NCBI GenBank assembly: GCA_905213725.1 | Contig: CAJMJM010000052.1 | Span: 1-12,312 of the forward strand | Source of the DNA: Collinsella aerofaciens | Lineage (GTDB): Bacteria > Actinomycetota > Coriobacteriia > Coriobacteriales > Coriobacteriaceae | DNA length: 12,312 nucleotides | Direction of reading: 5' to 3' | Part shown: one piece after another, positions 1 to 6,691 of the stretch | Layout: the number at the start of each line of letters is the position of its first letter | How positions within the stretch are numbered: position 1 is the first letter of the stretch | The notes under the pieces: generated by a model | What the model was told of the DNA's origin: nothing | The model's input: the letters and a program-made list of their open reading frames with translations, nothing else | The model's database searches: none | Translations under genes and position numbers: made by a program

Positions 1-204
1 GGCCATATCGTCGAGGGTATCGACCAGGCGACCGCCAAGAAGATCAACAAGGACATCAAGGACCAAAAGCTCAAGGTCAAGGTGACCATCGAGGCCGACA
101 AACTGCGTGTTTCCTCTGCTTCGAAGGACGCGTTGCAGACCGTGATCCAGTTCCTGCGCGACCAGGACTACGGCCAGCCGCTGCAGTTCACCAACTACCG
201 CTAA
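1..204 (+). CDS. YajQ family nucleotide-binding protein, 3' end only
   Basis: The reading frame is open from the first base and ends in TAA, giving the last 67 residues of a protein whose start lies before the window. The fragment has the lysine-rich stretch (KKINKDIKDQKLKVKV) and the ending QPLQFTNYR, which match the C-terminus of the YajQ/DUF520 family (E. coli YajQ ends close to GQPFQFKNFRD). YajQ proteins are small cytoplasmic proteins of about 160 residues with two ferredoxin-like folds. Some bind cyclic di-GMP or nucleotides and act as regulators, and many have no known role. The gene is followed after 27 bases by rimO with no terminator between them, so the two may share a transcript. 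The family call rests on the C-terminal third only. Confidence 0.85.
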   Translation, partial: GHIVEGIDQATAKKINKDIKDQKLKVKVTIEADKLRVSSASKDALQTVIQFLRDQDYGQPLQFTNYR

Positions 205-231
205 TATCAATCGAAAGGACCGCTCTCCAAC

Positions 232-1581
232 ATGGATACACCGTTGGGCTCCGTGCTCTACATCACCCTCGGGTGCGCTAAGAACGAGGTTGACACCGAC
301 CGCATGCGTTCTCTTTTGACCGCCGCGGGCTACGAGGAGGCATTCGACCCGCAGGATGCCGATATCGCCATCGTCAATACATGTTCGTTCCTCGCCTCCG
401 CAACGTCCGAGAGCATCGAGACCACGCTCGAGTTCGCCAACGAGGTTCAGGACGGCGTTCGTTCTTGCCCCATCGTCATGTGCGGCTGCGTGCCGTCGCG
501 CTATGGCGATGACCTGCCTGACGAGCTGCCCGAGGTCGCTGCCTTTGTGAAGGCCGACGAGGAAGACGGCATCGTGGCGGGCATCGATGGCGTGCTGGGT
601 GTCGAGCGTGAGATTGCAGCCTATATCCCGCAGGTCAAACGTACCGTCGAGGGTGCTGTCGCCTACGTCAAGATTTCCGATGGCTGCAACCGCTTCTGCA
701 GCTTCTGCATGATTCCCTACATCCGCGGCCGCTATCATTCGCGCAATGCCGAGAGCATCATCTCCGAGGTGCGCGACCTGGTTGCCGGCGGTGTGCGCGA
801 GATCGTGCTGATCGGCCAGGACACGGGCATCTGGGGTACCGACTTTGCCGACGAGGACGTCGCCGATGGCTCGCCGCGCAATCTGGCGCAGCTGCTGCGT
901 GCCGTCGCCGAGGCCGTACGCCCGCACAACGTCTGGGTCCGCGTGCTCTATCTGCAGCCCGAGGGCATGACTGACGAACTCATCGAGACGATTCGCGATA
1001 CGCCCGAGGTGCTGCCCTATATCGATATCCCCGTGCAGCACTGCGACGCGCGCATTCTTAAGGCCATGCGTCGCTCCGGTTCACGCCAGGAGCTCGAGGA
1101 TCTGTTCCGCGACCTTCGCGAGCGCATCCCCGGCATCGTGATTCGTTCCACGGCCATGGTCGGCTTCCCGACCGAGACCGACGACGAGTTCCGCGACCTT
1201 ATCGACTTTATGGACACCGTCGGCTTTGACTACACGAGTGTCTTTGCCTACTCGCGTGAGGAAGGTAGCCTGGCCGCCAAGATGGAGGGCCAGGTCGATG
1301 AGGAGGTTAAGCTCGAGCGCGCCCAGGAGGCCATGGACCTGGCCGAGTCGCTCGGTTTTGCCGCCACCGCCGCCCATGTGGGCGAGCGAGCCCAGGTAAT
1401 CGTCGACGGTATCGAAGAGACCGAGGATGGCGCCGAGCTGATCGGCCATGCCTGGTTCCAGGCGCCCGATTCCGATGGCGCGGTGCATCTGGACGCCAGC
1501 GAGGCGTCCGTGGGCGATATTCTGACCGTCGAGTTTACCGATAGCTTCTGCTACGAGCTTATCGGTCATGTTGTGGAGTAG
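232..1581 (+). CDS. rimO: Ribosomal protein S12 methylthiotransferase RimO
   Basis: A 449-residue radical-SAM methylthiotransferase. RimO adds a methylthio group to the beta carbon of a conserved Asp of ribosomal protein S12, using two [4Fe-4S] clusters and S-adenosylmethionine. The N-terminal UPF0004 domain supplies three cysteines, near C15 (TLGCAKN), C51 (NTCSF) and C86 (MCGCV). The radical-SAM motif CNRFCSFC gives C152, C156 and C159. A TRAM-like domain fills the last ~70 residues and ends in SFCYELIGH. The LGCAKNEVD and IGQDTGIWG signatures, and the proline-poor TRAM ending, separate it from MiaB, which is also present at 8215. An AAAGGA Shine-Dalgarno lies 12 bases before the ATG, slightly far but the only good candidate. 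pgsA follows 9 bases after the stop. Length is normal for the family. Confidence 0.95.
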   Translation: MDTPLGSVLYITLGCAKNEVDTDRMRSLLTAAGYEEAFDPQDADIAIVNTCSFLASATSESIETTLEFANEVQDGVRSCPIVMCGCVPSRYGDDLPDELPEVAAFVKADEEDGIVAGIDGVLGVEREIAAYIPQVKRTVEGAVAYVKISDGCNRFCSFCMIPYIRGRYHSRNAESIISEVRDLVAGGVREIVLIGQDTGIWGTDFADEDVADGSPRNLAQLLRAVAEAVRPHNVWVRVLYLQPEGMTDELIETIRDTPEVLPYIDIPVQHCDARILKAMRRSGSRQELEDLFRDLRERIPGIVIRSTAMVGFPTETDDEFRDLIDFMDTVGFDYTSVFAYSREEGSLAAKMEGQVDEEVKLERAQEAMDLAESLGFAATAAHVGERAQVIVDGIEETEDGAELIGHAWFQAPDSDGAVHLDASEASVGDILTVEFTDSFCYELIGHVVE

Positions 1582-1590
1582 GAGAGCGTC

Positions 1591-2229
1591 GTGGCTAACG
1601 AGAGTAATAAGGAACTGACGAGTGTCTGGACGCCCGCCAACATCGTGACGTGCGTTCGCATCGTCTTTATCCCGGTGTTCATGATCGTGTCGGCGCTGTC
1701 TCACACGAGTGTTGCCGGTACGGATTGGAGCATCTTCGACGGCCCGCTCGCCGCCGCTGCCTTCATTCTGTATGTGATCCTGTCGTGCACCGATAAGGTC
1801 GACGGTTATCTGGCGTGTGCGCGCAACGAGATCACCGTGTTCGGTATATTGTTGGACCCCATCGCCGATAAGCTGCTCGTGTTCTCGGCCCTGCTGCTGT
1901 TCTTGGATTTTGGCGCAGTGACCGTGTGGTCCGTGTTCATTATCCTGTTCCGTGAGCTTCTGGTGAGCGCCCTTCGCATGGTCGCGAGTGCGGCCGGTGT
2001 GGTCGTTGCGGCCGATAAGCTCGGCAAGTACAAGTCGGCAACCACGAGGGTCGCCATTTGCGGTTTCCTGTGCGGTTTTGCTATGGCCGGCTTGCACCTT
2101 GGCCCGGTGGCGCTAACGCTCGGCATCTACTCGGTGTCGCGCTTCCTGTACGCCGTTGCCGTTGTCCTGACCGTTATCTCGGGCGCCCAGTACTTCTGGA
2201 ACTGCCGCAAGATCGTCTTTTCGGTCTAG
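1591..2229 (+). CDS. pgsA: CDP-diacylglycerol--glycerol-3-phosphate 3-phosphatidyltransferase
   Basis: A 212-residue multi-pass inner-membrane enzyme of the CDP-alcohol phosphatidyltransferase family. It makes phosphatidylglycerophosphate, the precursor of phosphatidylglycerol and cardiolipin. The N-terminus TPANIVTCVRIVFIPVF is typical of PgsA, and several hydrophobic helices follow. The metal- and CDP-binding signature lies at residues 68-93 (D68, D71-G72, A75, G85, D89, D93). The usual Arg after the Ala is replaced by Cys76 (codon TGT at 1816-1818), while all aspartates and glycines are kept. The start is GTG; the ribosome-binding site TAGGAG overlaps the rimO stop codon, which implies coupled translation. 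The gene sits directly upstream of a cinA-type gene and recA, as pgsA does in Bacillus. Other CDP-alcohol transferases are less likely given this context. Confidence 0.9.
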   Translation: MANESNKELTSVWTPANIVTCVRIVFIPVFMIVSALSHTSVAGTDWSIFDGPLAAAAFILYVILSCTDKVDGYLACARNEITVFGILLDPIADKLLVFSALLLFLDFGAVTVWSVFIILFRELLVSALRMVASAAGVVVAADKLGKYKSATTRVAICGFLCGFAMAGLHLGPVALTLGIYSVSRFLYAVAVVLTVISGAQYFWNCRKIVFSV

Positions 2230-2241
2230 GTCCTGGTGGGT

Positions 2242-2772
2242 ATGACGGACTCTTTTGAGCAGATTTCCGCACATAACGAGGAGCTGGCGCGTGATATTGT
2301 CGAGCGCGCGAGCGCTCGGGGCGTGACGGTTTCGACGGCTGCGTCGTTGACGGCGGGTATGATCGCCTCGACGATTGCCGATATCCCGGGCGCCTCGGCG
2401 GTGCTGCGTGGCGGTGCGGTGACCTATTGCGATGAGATTAAGCATCGCGTTCTTGGTGTTGAGCAGGAGACGCTTGACCGCTATACCGCGGTGTCGCATC
2501 AGACCGCGCGCGAGATGGCGGTGGGTTCGCTGGAGCTGTACCAGAGCGATATTGCAGTGAGCGCAACGGGTTATGCCGGCCCCGGCGGTGGCACTGAGGA
2601 CGATCCGGCGGGCACTTTCTATATTGGCTGGGCGCATCGTTCCGCCGATGGGGGCGTGCCGGTCGTGGACTCTGTGCGCTGCCACTATGAGGGCGACCGT
2701 TCGTGTGTTCGTGCCCATGCGGTCACGGAGGCATTGGGTCGCATTGCCCTTGTGCTCAACTCTATGGAATAG
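2242..2772 (+). CDS. pncC: Stand-alone CinA C-terminal domain protein (NMN amidohydrolase PncC)
   Basis: A 176-residue cytoplasmic protein made only of the CinA C-terminal domain; the N-terminal molybdopterin-binding-like domain of full CinA is absent. The family hydrolyses nicotinamide mononucleotide to nicotinate mononucleotide and ammonia in pyridine-nucleotide salvage. Visible motifs are AASLTAG (33-39), the YCDEIK segment (62-67) and the glycine-rich ATGYAGPGGGT (108-118). The likely Ser/Lys catalytic pair is S35 and K67, with the same 32-residue spacing as in E. coli PncC. The first position of the usual ES-x-TGG motif is Ala rather than Glu. An in-frame GTG at 2236 would add two residues; ATG 2242 is preferred, but only a weak AGG (2228-2230) supports either. 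The gene follows pgsA after 12 bases and a hairpin follows its stop. Confidence 0.88.
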   Translation: MTDSFEQISAHNEELARDIVERASARGVTVSTAASLTAGMIASTIADIPGASAVLRGGAVTYCDEIKHRVLGVEQETLDRYTAVSHQTAREMAVGSLELYQSDIAVSATGYAGPGGGTEDDPAGTFYIGWAHRSADGGVPVVDSVRCHYEGDRSCVRAHAVTEALGRIALVLNSME

Positions 2773-2779
2773 ACGTGTT

Positions 2780-2803
2780 TTAAGGGGCCTTCGAGCCCCT
2801 TAA
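2780..2803 (+). terminator. Probable terminator hairpin after pncC
   Basis: A perfect 9-bp inverted repeat (TTAAGGGGC / GCCCCTTAA) encloses the 6-base loop CTTCGA, starting 8 bases after the pncC stop. The stem is GC-rich and stable. The tail is only AATTGTGG, without a real T-run, so it may be a weak intrinsic terminator, a 3'-end stabilising hairpin or a factor-assisted end. It separates the rimO-pgsA-pncC run from the recA control region. Confidence 0.6.
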
Positions 2804-2878
2804 TTGTGGAGATAGGGACCTTAGGCTCATTTGGCGTTTGTGCTGGTTGTAGATGTATTTTTGCCTGCCTTGTTCATA

Positions 2879-2938
2879 TTTGGTCCTTTGTGGTCAAGCA
2901 TTTGGTCAGTGTTTGGTCGGCGTTTGGTTGGGTTTTGG
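2879..2938 (+). repeat. 11-bp-phased TTTGG direct repeats upstream of recA
   Basis: TTTGG occurs at 2901, 2912, 2923 and 2934, exactly 11 bases apart, and again at 2879, two periods earlier. Most copies extend to TTTGGTC or TTTGGTT. The tract lies about 35-90 bases upstream of the recA -35 box, in otherwise non-coding GT-rich DNA. Such spacing puts each copy on nearly the same face of the helix. Function is unknown; an array of protein-binding half-sites is one possibility, and a low-complexity drift of GT-rich DNA is another. Confidence 0.55.
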
Positions 2939-2970
2939 AAAGACCGCCTGCATATGATTGGCCTGAACGG

Positions 2971-2999
2971 TTGACCACGAACAGCCGTTCGTTTATTAT
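2971..2999 (+). promoter_or_regulatory. recA promoter (sigma-A/sigma-70 type)
   Basis: The -35 box TTGACC (2971-2976, five of six consensus) and the -10 box TATTAT (2994-2999, five of six) are separated by exactly 17 bases. Transcription would start near 3006, giving a leader of about 24 nt that carries the recA ribosome-binding site. The SOS operator fills the spacer, so bound LexA would block polymerase directly. Confidence 0.85.
2978..2991 (+). promoter_or_regulatory. LexA/SOS box in the recA promoter
   Basis: The sequence CGAAC-AGCC-GTTCG is a perfect match to the CGAAC-N4-GTTCG operator bound by LexA (DinR) in Firmicutes and Actinobacteria. The palindrome extends one base each side (A2977, T2992). 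It lies between the -35 and -10 boxes. A partly overlapping second inverted repeat, GAACGG (2965-2970) with CCGTTC (2985-2990), uses the right half and could be chance. Derepression after DNA damage is inferred from known LexA behaviour. Confidence 0.92.
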
Positions 3000-3016
3000 C
3001 GATGCAGGTTGTTAAG

Positions 3017-3022
3017 AGGAGG
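3017..3022 (+). promoter_or_regulatory. recA Shine-Dalgarno AGGAGG
   Basis: A full AGGAGG lies 7 bases before ATG 3030. It decides the start in favour of this ATG over an in-frame TTG at 3009, which would place the ribosome-binding site inside the coding region and add seven residues not found in the RecA family. Confidence 0.9.
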
Positions 3023-3029
3023 GCTATTC

Positions 3030-4178
3030 ATGGCCAAGAATTCAGGTCCCGTACGTACCGTTCATGCTCGCACGACGGGTAAAGAGCGCGATGAGATGAT
3101 CGCCACCACCAAGGCCGAGATCGAGAAGAAATTCGGCCAGGGTTCCATCATGAGGTACGGCGACGGTGGTCCCGAGCTCGAGGTCGAGGCCATTCCCACG
3201 GGCGCCCTGGCCCTCGATGCCGCGCTGGGTATCGGCGGCGTGCCGCGCGGCCGTATCGTCGAGATTTACGGTCCTGAGTCCTCCGGTAAGACGACGCTTT
3301 CGCTCGAGATTTTGGCAGAGGCCCAGGCAATGGGTGGCGTTGTGGCATTTATCGATGCCGAGCATGCGCTCGATCCCACGTATGCCGCGCGCATTGGCGT
3401 GGATATCGACGAGGTACTGATTTCCCAGCCCGATACGGGTGAGCAGGCGCTCGAGATCGTTGACATGCTCGTGCGTTCCGGCGCCATCGATGCCATCGTC
3501 GTCGACTCTGTCGCCGCGCTGACCCCGCGTGCCGAGATCGAGGGAGAAATCGGCGACACTACGGTCGGTCTTCAGGCTCGCCTGATGAGCCAGGCGCTCC
3601 GTAAGCTCGCCGGCTCGCTGTCCAAGTCCAACACGACGTGCATCTTCATTAACCAGCTGCGTGAGAAGATCGGTGTCATGTTCGGCAACCCCGAGACCAC
3701 GACGGGCGGCCGCGCCCTTAAGTTCTTCTCTTCGGTGCGTATCGACATTCGCCGCATCGACAGCATTAAGCTTAAGGACGAGGTTATCGGTAACCGCGTG
3801 CGCGCCAAGGTCGTTAAGAACAAGGTGGCAGCTCCGTTCCGTTCTGCTGAGTTCGACATCATGTACGGTACGGGCATCTCTAAGGAGGGCTCGATTCTGG
3901 ACATGGCTGTCGAGTGCGGCATCTGCAAGAAGATGGGCTCCTGGTTTGCCTATGGCGAGGACAAGCTCGGCAATGGTCGCGAGGCCGCCAAGGCGTTCCT
4001 GCGCGAACACCCCGATTGCGCCGACGAGATTGAGCATAAGGTCCGCCTTGCCTGTGGACTTGAGTTTGATGACGATGCTCCGTCCGAGGTCGAGCTGACC
4101 GACCAGCCTGCGCCTGAGGAGTTTGACGAGCTTTACGCCATCGATGGGTCCGCCATGCTCGATGATGACGACGAGTAG
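3030..4178 (+). CDS. recA: Recombinase RecA
   Basis: A 382-residue protein, somewhat longer than E. coli RecA (353), with an extended N-terminus and an acidic tail. RecA forms ATP-dependent filaments on single-stranded DNA, drives strand exchange and triggers LexA self-cleavage. Visible elements are Walker A GPESSGKTT (81-89), the catalytic Glu in FIDAEH (E111), a Walker B strand AIVVDS (155-160), the INQLR switch glutamine (Q209) and the DNA-binding L2 loop NPETTTGGRALKFF (220-233). The last ~30 residues are rich in Asp and Glu (ending LDDDDE), as in other RecA proteins where this tail modulates DNA binding. Its own SOS-controlled promoter lies directly upstream, and recX follows after 11 bases. 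Confidence 0.98.
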   Translation: MAKNSGPVRTVHARTTGKERDEMIATTKAEIEKKFGQGSIMRYGDGGPELEVEAIPTGALALDAALGIGGVPRGRIVEIYGPESSGKTTLSLEILAEAQAMGGVVAFIDAEHALDPTYAARIGVDIDEVLISQPDTGEQALEIVDMLVRSGAIDAIVVDSVAALTPRAEIEGEIGDTTVGLQARLMSQALRKLAGSLSKSNTTCIFINQLREKIGVMFGNPETTTGGRALKFFSSVRIDIRRIDSIKLKDEVIGNRVRAKVVKNKVAAPFRSAEFDIMYGTGISKEGSILDMAVECGICKKMGSWFAYGEDKLGNGREAAKAFLREHPDCADEIEHKVRLACGLEFDDDAPSEVELTDQPAPEEFDELYAIDGSAMLDDDDE

Positions 4179-4189
4179 CGGTTACGCTC

Positions 4190-4882
4190 ATGTCGTATAC
4201 GGTGACCGAGGCCACGGTCGTCTTTCCCGATAAGAAGGCGGCCTCCTCGTTCTCGAGCGGTTATGTGTCCAAAAAGCCTTGCGCACATATCGATTGTGAG
4301 CTTGAGGGCGGTTTTGAGCGGTCCATTTGGATTCCCGTGCGGGTCGCGCGGCTGTATGTCAAAAACCGCCCCGATCTTCCCTGTGATTGGGACAACTTCC
4401 GTGAGGCGGTGCATTTCATTGAGCGTAAATGTGCACTTACCATGGTTACCGATATGTTATCGCGCCGCGACCATGCGACGGGTGAGGTCCGTGACAAGCT
4501 GGCTTGCTACGGCTTTCACCAGCCTGCGATCGATTTTGCCGTCGAGCGCGCCACCGAGTATCGTTTTTTAGACGAGAGCCGCTTTTGCTCGAACTTTATC
4601 GAGGAGCGCAAACGGCGCGGTTGGGGACAGCGCAAAATCGAGACCGAGCTCAAGCGCCGTCATGTCGTGCTCGATGACATTCCCGGTTATCCCGAGGATT
4701 ATTTTGCCGTCGAAGACGATTTGGCGCGTGCGTCAGCCCTGCTCGCCAAGCGGCGTGTTCCAGAGACACGCGGATTTGAAAAACTGGTTCGGTTTTTGAT
4801 GGGCAAGGGCTTCTCGTATCACATCGCCGCCGATGCCGTTAAGGCACGTCTCGATGCCGAACGCGAGGAATGTGCGGTTTAG
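4190..4882 (+). CDS. recX: Regulatory protein RecX
   Basis: A 230-residue RecX-family protein. RecX binds RecA filaments and limits their activity; it is commonly encoded directly behind recA. The family pattern is visible in LSRRDHATGEVRDKL (about residues 90-104), the FLDESRFCSNFIEERKRRGWGQRKI stretch (two overlapping segments around 126-150), and the helical repeat ending in FEKLVRFLMGKGFSYHIAADAVKARL. An N-terminal extension of about 80 residues, including the VSKKPCAHIDCELEGGF segment, precedes the RecX helices and is of the kind seen in Gram-positive RecX proteins. No clear Shine-Dalgarno precedes the ATG, and the gap from recA is 11 bases, so translation probably depends on recA. This would keep RecX low relative to RecA and place it under the same SOS promoter. 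Confidence 0.9.
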   Translation: MSYTVTEATVVFPDKKAASSFSSGYVSKKPCAHIDCELEGGFERSIWIPVRVARLYVKNRPDLPCDWDNFREAVHFIERKCALTMVTDMLSRRDHATGEVRDKLACYGFHQPAIDFAVERATEYRFLDESRFCSNFIEERKRRGWGQRKIETELKRRHVVLDDIPGYPEDYFAVEDDLARASALLAKRRVPETRGFEKLVRFLMGKGFSYHIAADAVKARLDAEREECAV

Positions 4883-4896
4883 GCGTATGCGTTTTG

Positions 4897-4946
4897 TGGC
4901 CCTGCCGTTCACCGCGTTTTAGCCGCCGTGCCGGGGCCATTTATTT
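4897..4946 (+). terminator. Probable rho-independent terminator after recX
   Basis: TGGCCC (4897-4902) pairs with GGGCCA (4934-4939), followed at once by TTTATTT (4940-4946). The 31-base interior is long and GC-rich and may fold further. It starts 14 bases after the recX stop. The end of the T-tract is also the beginning of the next promoter's -35 box. Confidence 0.55.
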
Positions 4947-4973
4947 GACAGTTGTTGTGGTTCAACGTACGAT
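4945..4973 (+). promoter_or_regulatory. rny operon promoter
   Basis: A perfect -35 TTGACA (4945-4950), a 17-base spacer and -10 TACGAT (4968-4973) make a strong housekeeping-type promoter. Transcription would begin near 4980, leaving a leader of about 160 nt before rny. No SOS box is visible here, so the rny cluster appears uncoupled from the recA-recX response. Confidence 0.82.
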
Positions 4974-4979
4974 AAACAC

Positions 4980-5139
4980 TGTCATTTGCTTTGTGATATG
5001 TGCTCATCTGTGATGAGTTTGTTTATATGTTTATCTGTATCCGACCCGCATAAGCTGCGCCCATATTACTCAAATGTCGCGAGCCGTTCGTACGGACGGT
5101 TCGCTTTGTTGTGTAACGAATCCATAAAAAGGAGTGAGC
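4980..5139 (+). promoter_or_regulatory. Structured 5' leader of rny
   Basis: This non-coding stretch holds two clear stem-loops. The first is CTCATC-TGT-GATGAG (5003-5017), followed by a T-rich run TTTGTTTATATGTTTAT (5018-5034) that resembles a weak terminator or attenuator. The second (5079-5104) has arms GCGAGCCGT and ACGGTTCGC, 9 bp with one G-U pair and up to 11 bp counting a G-U and a C-G inside, and is followed by TTTGTTGTG. The rny Shine-Dalgarno lies 25 bases beyond it. I recognise no known riboswitch. Control of rny by its own leader is inference only. Confidence 0.5.
5129..5134 (+). promoter_or_regulatory. rny Shine-Dalgarno AAGGAG
   Basis: AAGGAG lies 5 bases before ATG 5140. An in-frame GTG at 5134 overlaps this site and so is unlikely to be the start; this fixes the protein start at ATG 5140. 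Confidence 0.85.
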
Positions 5140-6690
5140 ATGCCTATCATCGCAGCGCTCGTTGGCATCGTTTTGGGTGCCATCGCCGCCATTGCCTACA
5201 TGCGCACCGCCAAGCAGGGTAGTCTTCACGAGGCCGACGAAAAGATCCAGTCGGCACACGCACAGGCTGAGTCCCTGATCGGTGATGCTAAGCGTCAGGC
5301 CGAGACCCTCAAAAAAGAGGCTCTGCTCGAGGCTAAAGAGGAGATCATCAAGAACAAGCAGGCCGCCGAGGCCGAGGACAAGCAGCGTAAGAGCGAGATT
5401 CGTACGCTCGAGAACCGCGTGATGCAGCGCGAGGAATCCCTCGATCGCCGCAACGACGCTCTCGACAAGCGCGAGCATCAGCTGTCCAGCCAGGCCGGTC
5501 AGGTCGAGAAGCGCTCCCGTGAGCTCGAGGAGCTCTGCGCAAAGCAGACCTCCGAGCTCGAGCGAATCGCCGACCTTACCCGCGAGGACGCCCACAAGGA
5601 ACTCCTCGATAAGGTTCGCGGCGAGGTCACCCACGAGGCCGCCACGATCATTCGCGAGTCCGAGCAGCAGGTTCGCGCCGAGTGCCACAAGACCGCCCAG
5701 GAGATTCTGTCCCTGGCGATTCAGCGCTGCGCTGCCGACCACACTGCCGAGGTCACTGTTACCTCCGTGCACATTCCCTCTGATGACCTCAAGGGCCGTA
5801 TCATTGGTCGCGAGGGTCGCAACATCCGCACCTTCGAGCAGGTTTCGGGCGTCAACCTCGTGATCGACGACACGCCCGAGACCGTCGTTCTTTCGAGCTT
5901 CGACCCGGTCCGTCGTGAGACCGCCCGTGTCGCCCTCGAGAACCTCATCGCCGACGGCCGCATTCACCCCGCCCGCATTGAGGAGATGTATCACAAGGCT
6001 GCCGACCTGGTTCAGCAGCGCGTGCGCGAGGCTGGCGAGCAGGCTGCCTTCGATACCGGCATTCACGACCTGCACCCCGAGATCGTCAAGACCCTTGGTG
6101 CCCTGCGCTACCGTACTTCGTTTGGTCAGAACGTGCTTCAGCACTCCCTCGAGGTCTCCGATCTGTGCGGCGTGATGGCTTCCGAGCTTGGCCTGGACGT
6201 TGTGACCGCCAAGCGCGCCGGCCTGCTTCACGACCTGGGCAAGGCAATTGACCACGACGTCGAGGGCCCGCATGCCGTCATCGGCGCCGAGCTTGCCCGT
6301 CGTTATGGCGAGAAGCCCGTTATCGTCCACGCTATCGAGGCTCACCATGCCGATGTCGACCCCAACACGGTGCTCGACGTCCTGGTACAGGCCGCCGATG
6401 CCGTCTCCGCTTCTCGCCCCGGTGCCCGTCGCGAGTCTGCCGAGAACTACATCAAGCGCCTTGAGAAGCTCGAGGAGATCGCCAACTCCCATGACGGCGT
6501 CGAGCGTACCTATGCCATGCAGGCTGGTCGCGAGGTCCACGTCATGGTGCAGCCGGACAAGATCTCCGATGCCCAGTCCACGGTCCTGGCTCACGATATC
6601 GCCCATCAGATCGAGGAAGAGATGGAGTATCCCGGTCAGGTGCGCGTCGTCGTGATTCGCGAGAGCCGCGCTGTCGATATCGCTAAATAA
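5140..6690 (+). CDS. rny: Ribonuclease Y
   Basis: A 516-residue membrane-anchored endoribonuclease that starts mRNA decay in many Gram-positive bacteria. Domains in order: a single N-terminal membrane helix (about residues 2-20), a long charged coiled coil (about 28-190), a KH RNA-binding domain (about 206-270) with the GRIIGREGRNIR loop, and an HD phosphohydrolase domain with metal-binding residues at H335, H364-D365 (LLHDLGK), the HH pair at 402-403 and D420. All HD residues expected for activity appear present. Length matches the usual ~520 residues. It has its own promoter and is followed one base later by the GHKL ATPase gene. Placement next to recA and near spoVS matches the Bacillus order. 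Confidence 0.97.
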   Translation: MPIIAALVGIVLGAIAAIAYMRTAKQGSLHEADEKIQSAHAQAESLIGDAKRQAETLKKEALLEAKEEIIKNKQAAEAEDKQRKSEIRTLENRVMQREESLDRRNDALDKREHQLSSQAGQVEKRSRELEELCAKQTSELERIADLTREDAHKELLDKVRGEVTHEAATIIRESEQQVRAECHKTAQEILSLAIQRCAADHTAEVTVTSVHIPSDDLKGRIIGREGRNIRTFEQVSGVNLVIDDTPETVVLSSFDPVRRETARVALENLIADGRIHPARIEEMYHKAADLVQQRVREAGEQAAFDTGIHDLHPEIVKTLGALRYRTSFGQNVLQHSLEVSDLCGVMASELGLDVVTAKRAGLLHDLGKAIDHDVEGPHAVIGAELARRYGEKPVIVHAIEAHHADVDPNTVLDVLVQAADAVSASRPGARRESAENYIKRLEKLEEIANSHDGVERTYAMQAGREVHVMVQPDKISDAQSTVLAHDIAHQIEEEMEYPGQVRVVVIRESRAVDIAK

Positions 6691-6691
6691 C

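Noticed and set aside
1081..2097. A 338-codon minus-strand frame across rimO and pgsA
   Set aside because: It spans the ends of two well-supported genes, has no recognisable motif and no promoter or ribosome-binding site.
2806..3015. A 69-codon plus-strand frame between pncC and recA
   Set aside because: It runs through the TTTGG repeats, the recA promoter and the SOS box, has no ribosome-binding site, and its Cys/Trp-rich composition is explained by the GT-rich DNA.
3009..3029. A TTG at 3009 as the recA start
   Set aside because: It would put the AGGAGG inside the gene and lies at about the expected transcription start.
3042..4037. A 331-codon minus-strand frame opposite recA
   Set aside because: Mirror frame of a highly conserved gene, with no family resemblance.
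5079..5104. The second rny-leader hairpin as a terminator of an upstream small RNA
   Set aside because: The stem is good, but the tail TTTGTTGTG is interrupted and there is no independent evidence for a separate RNA; kept only as leader structure.
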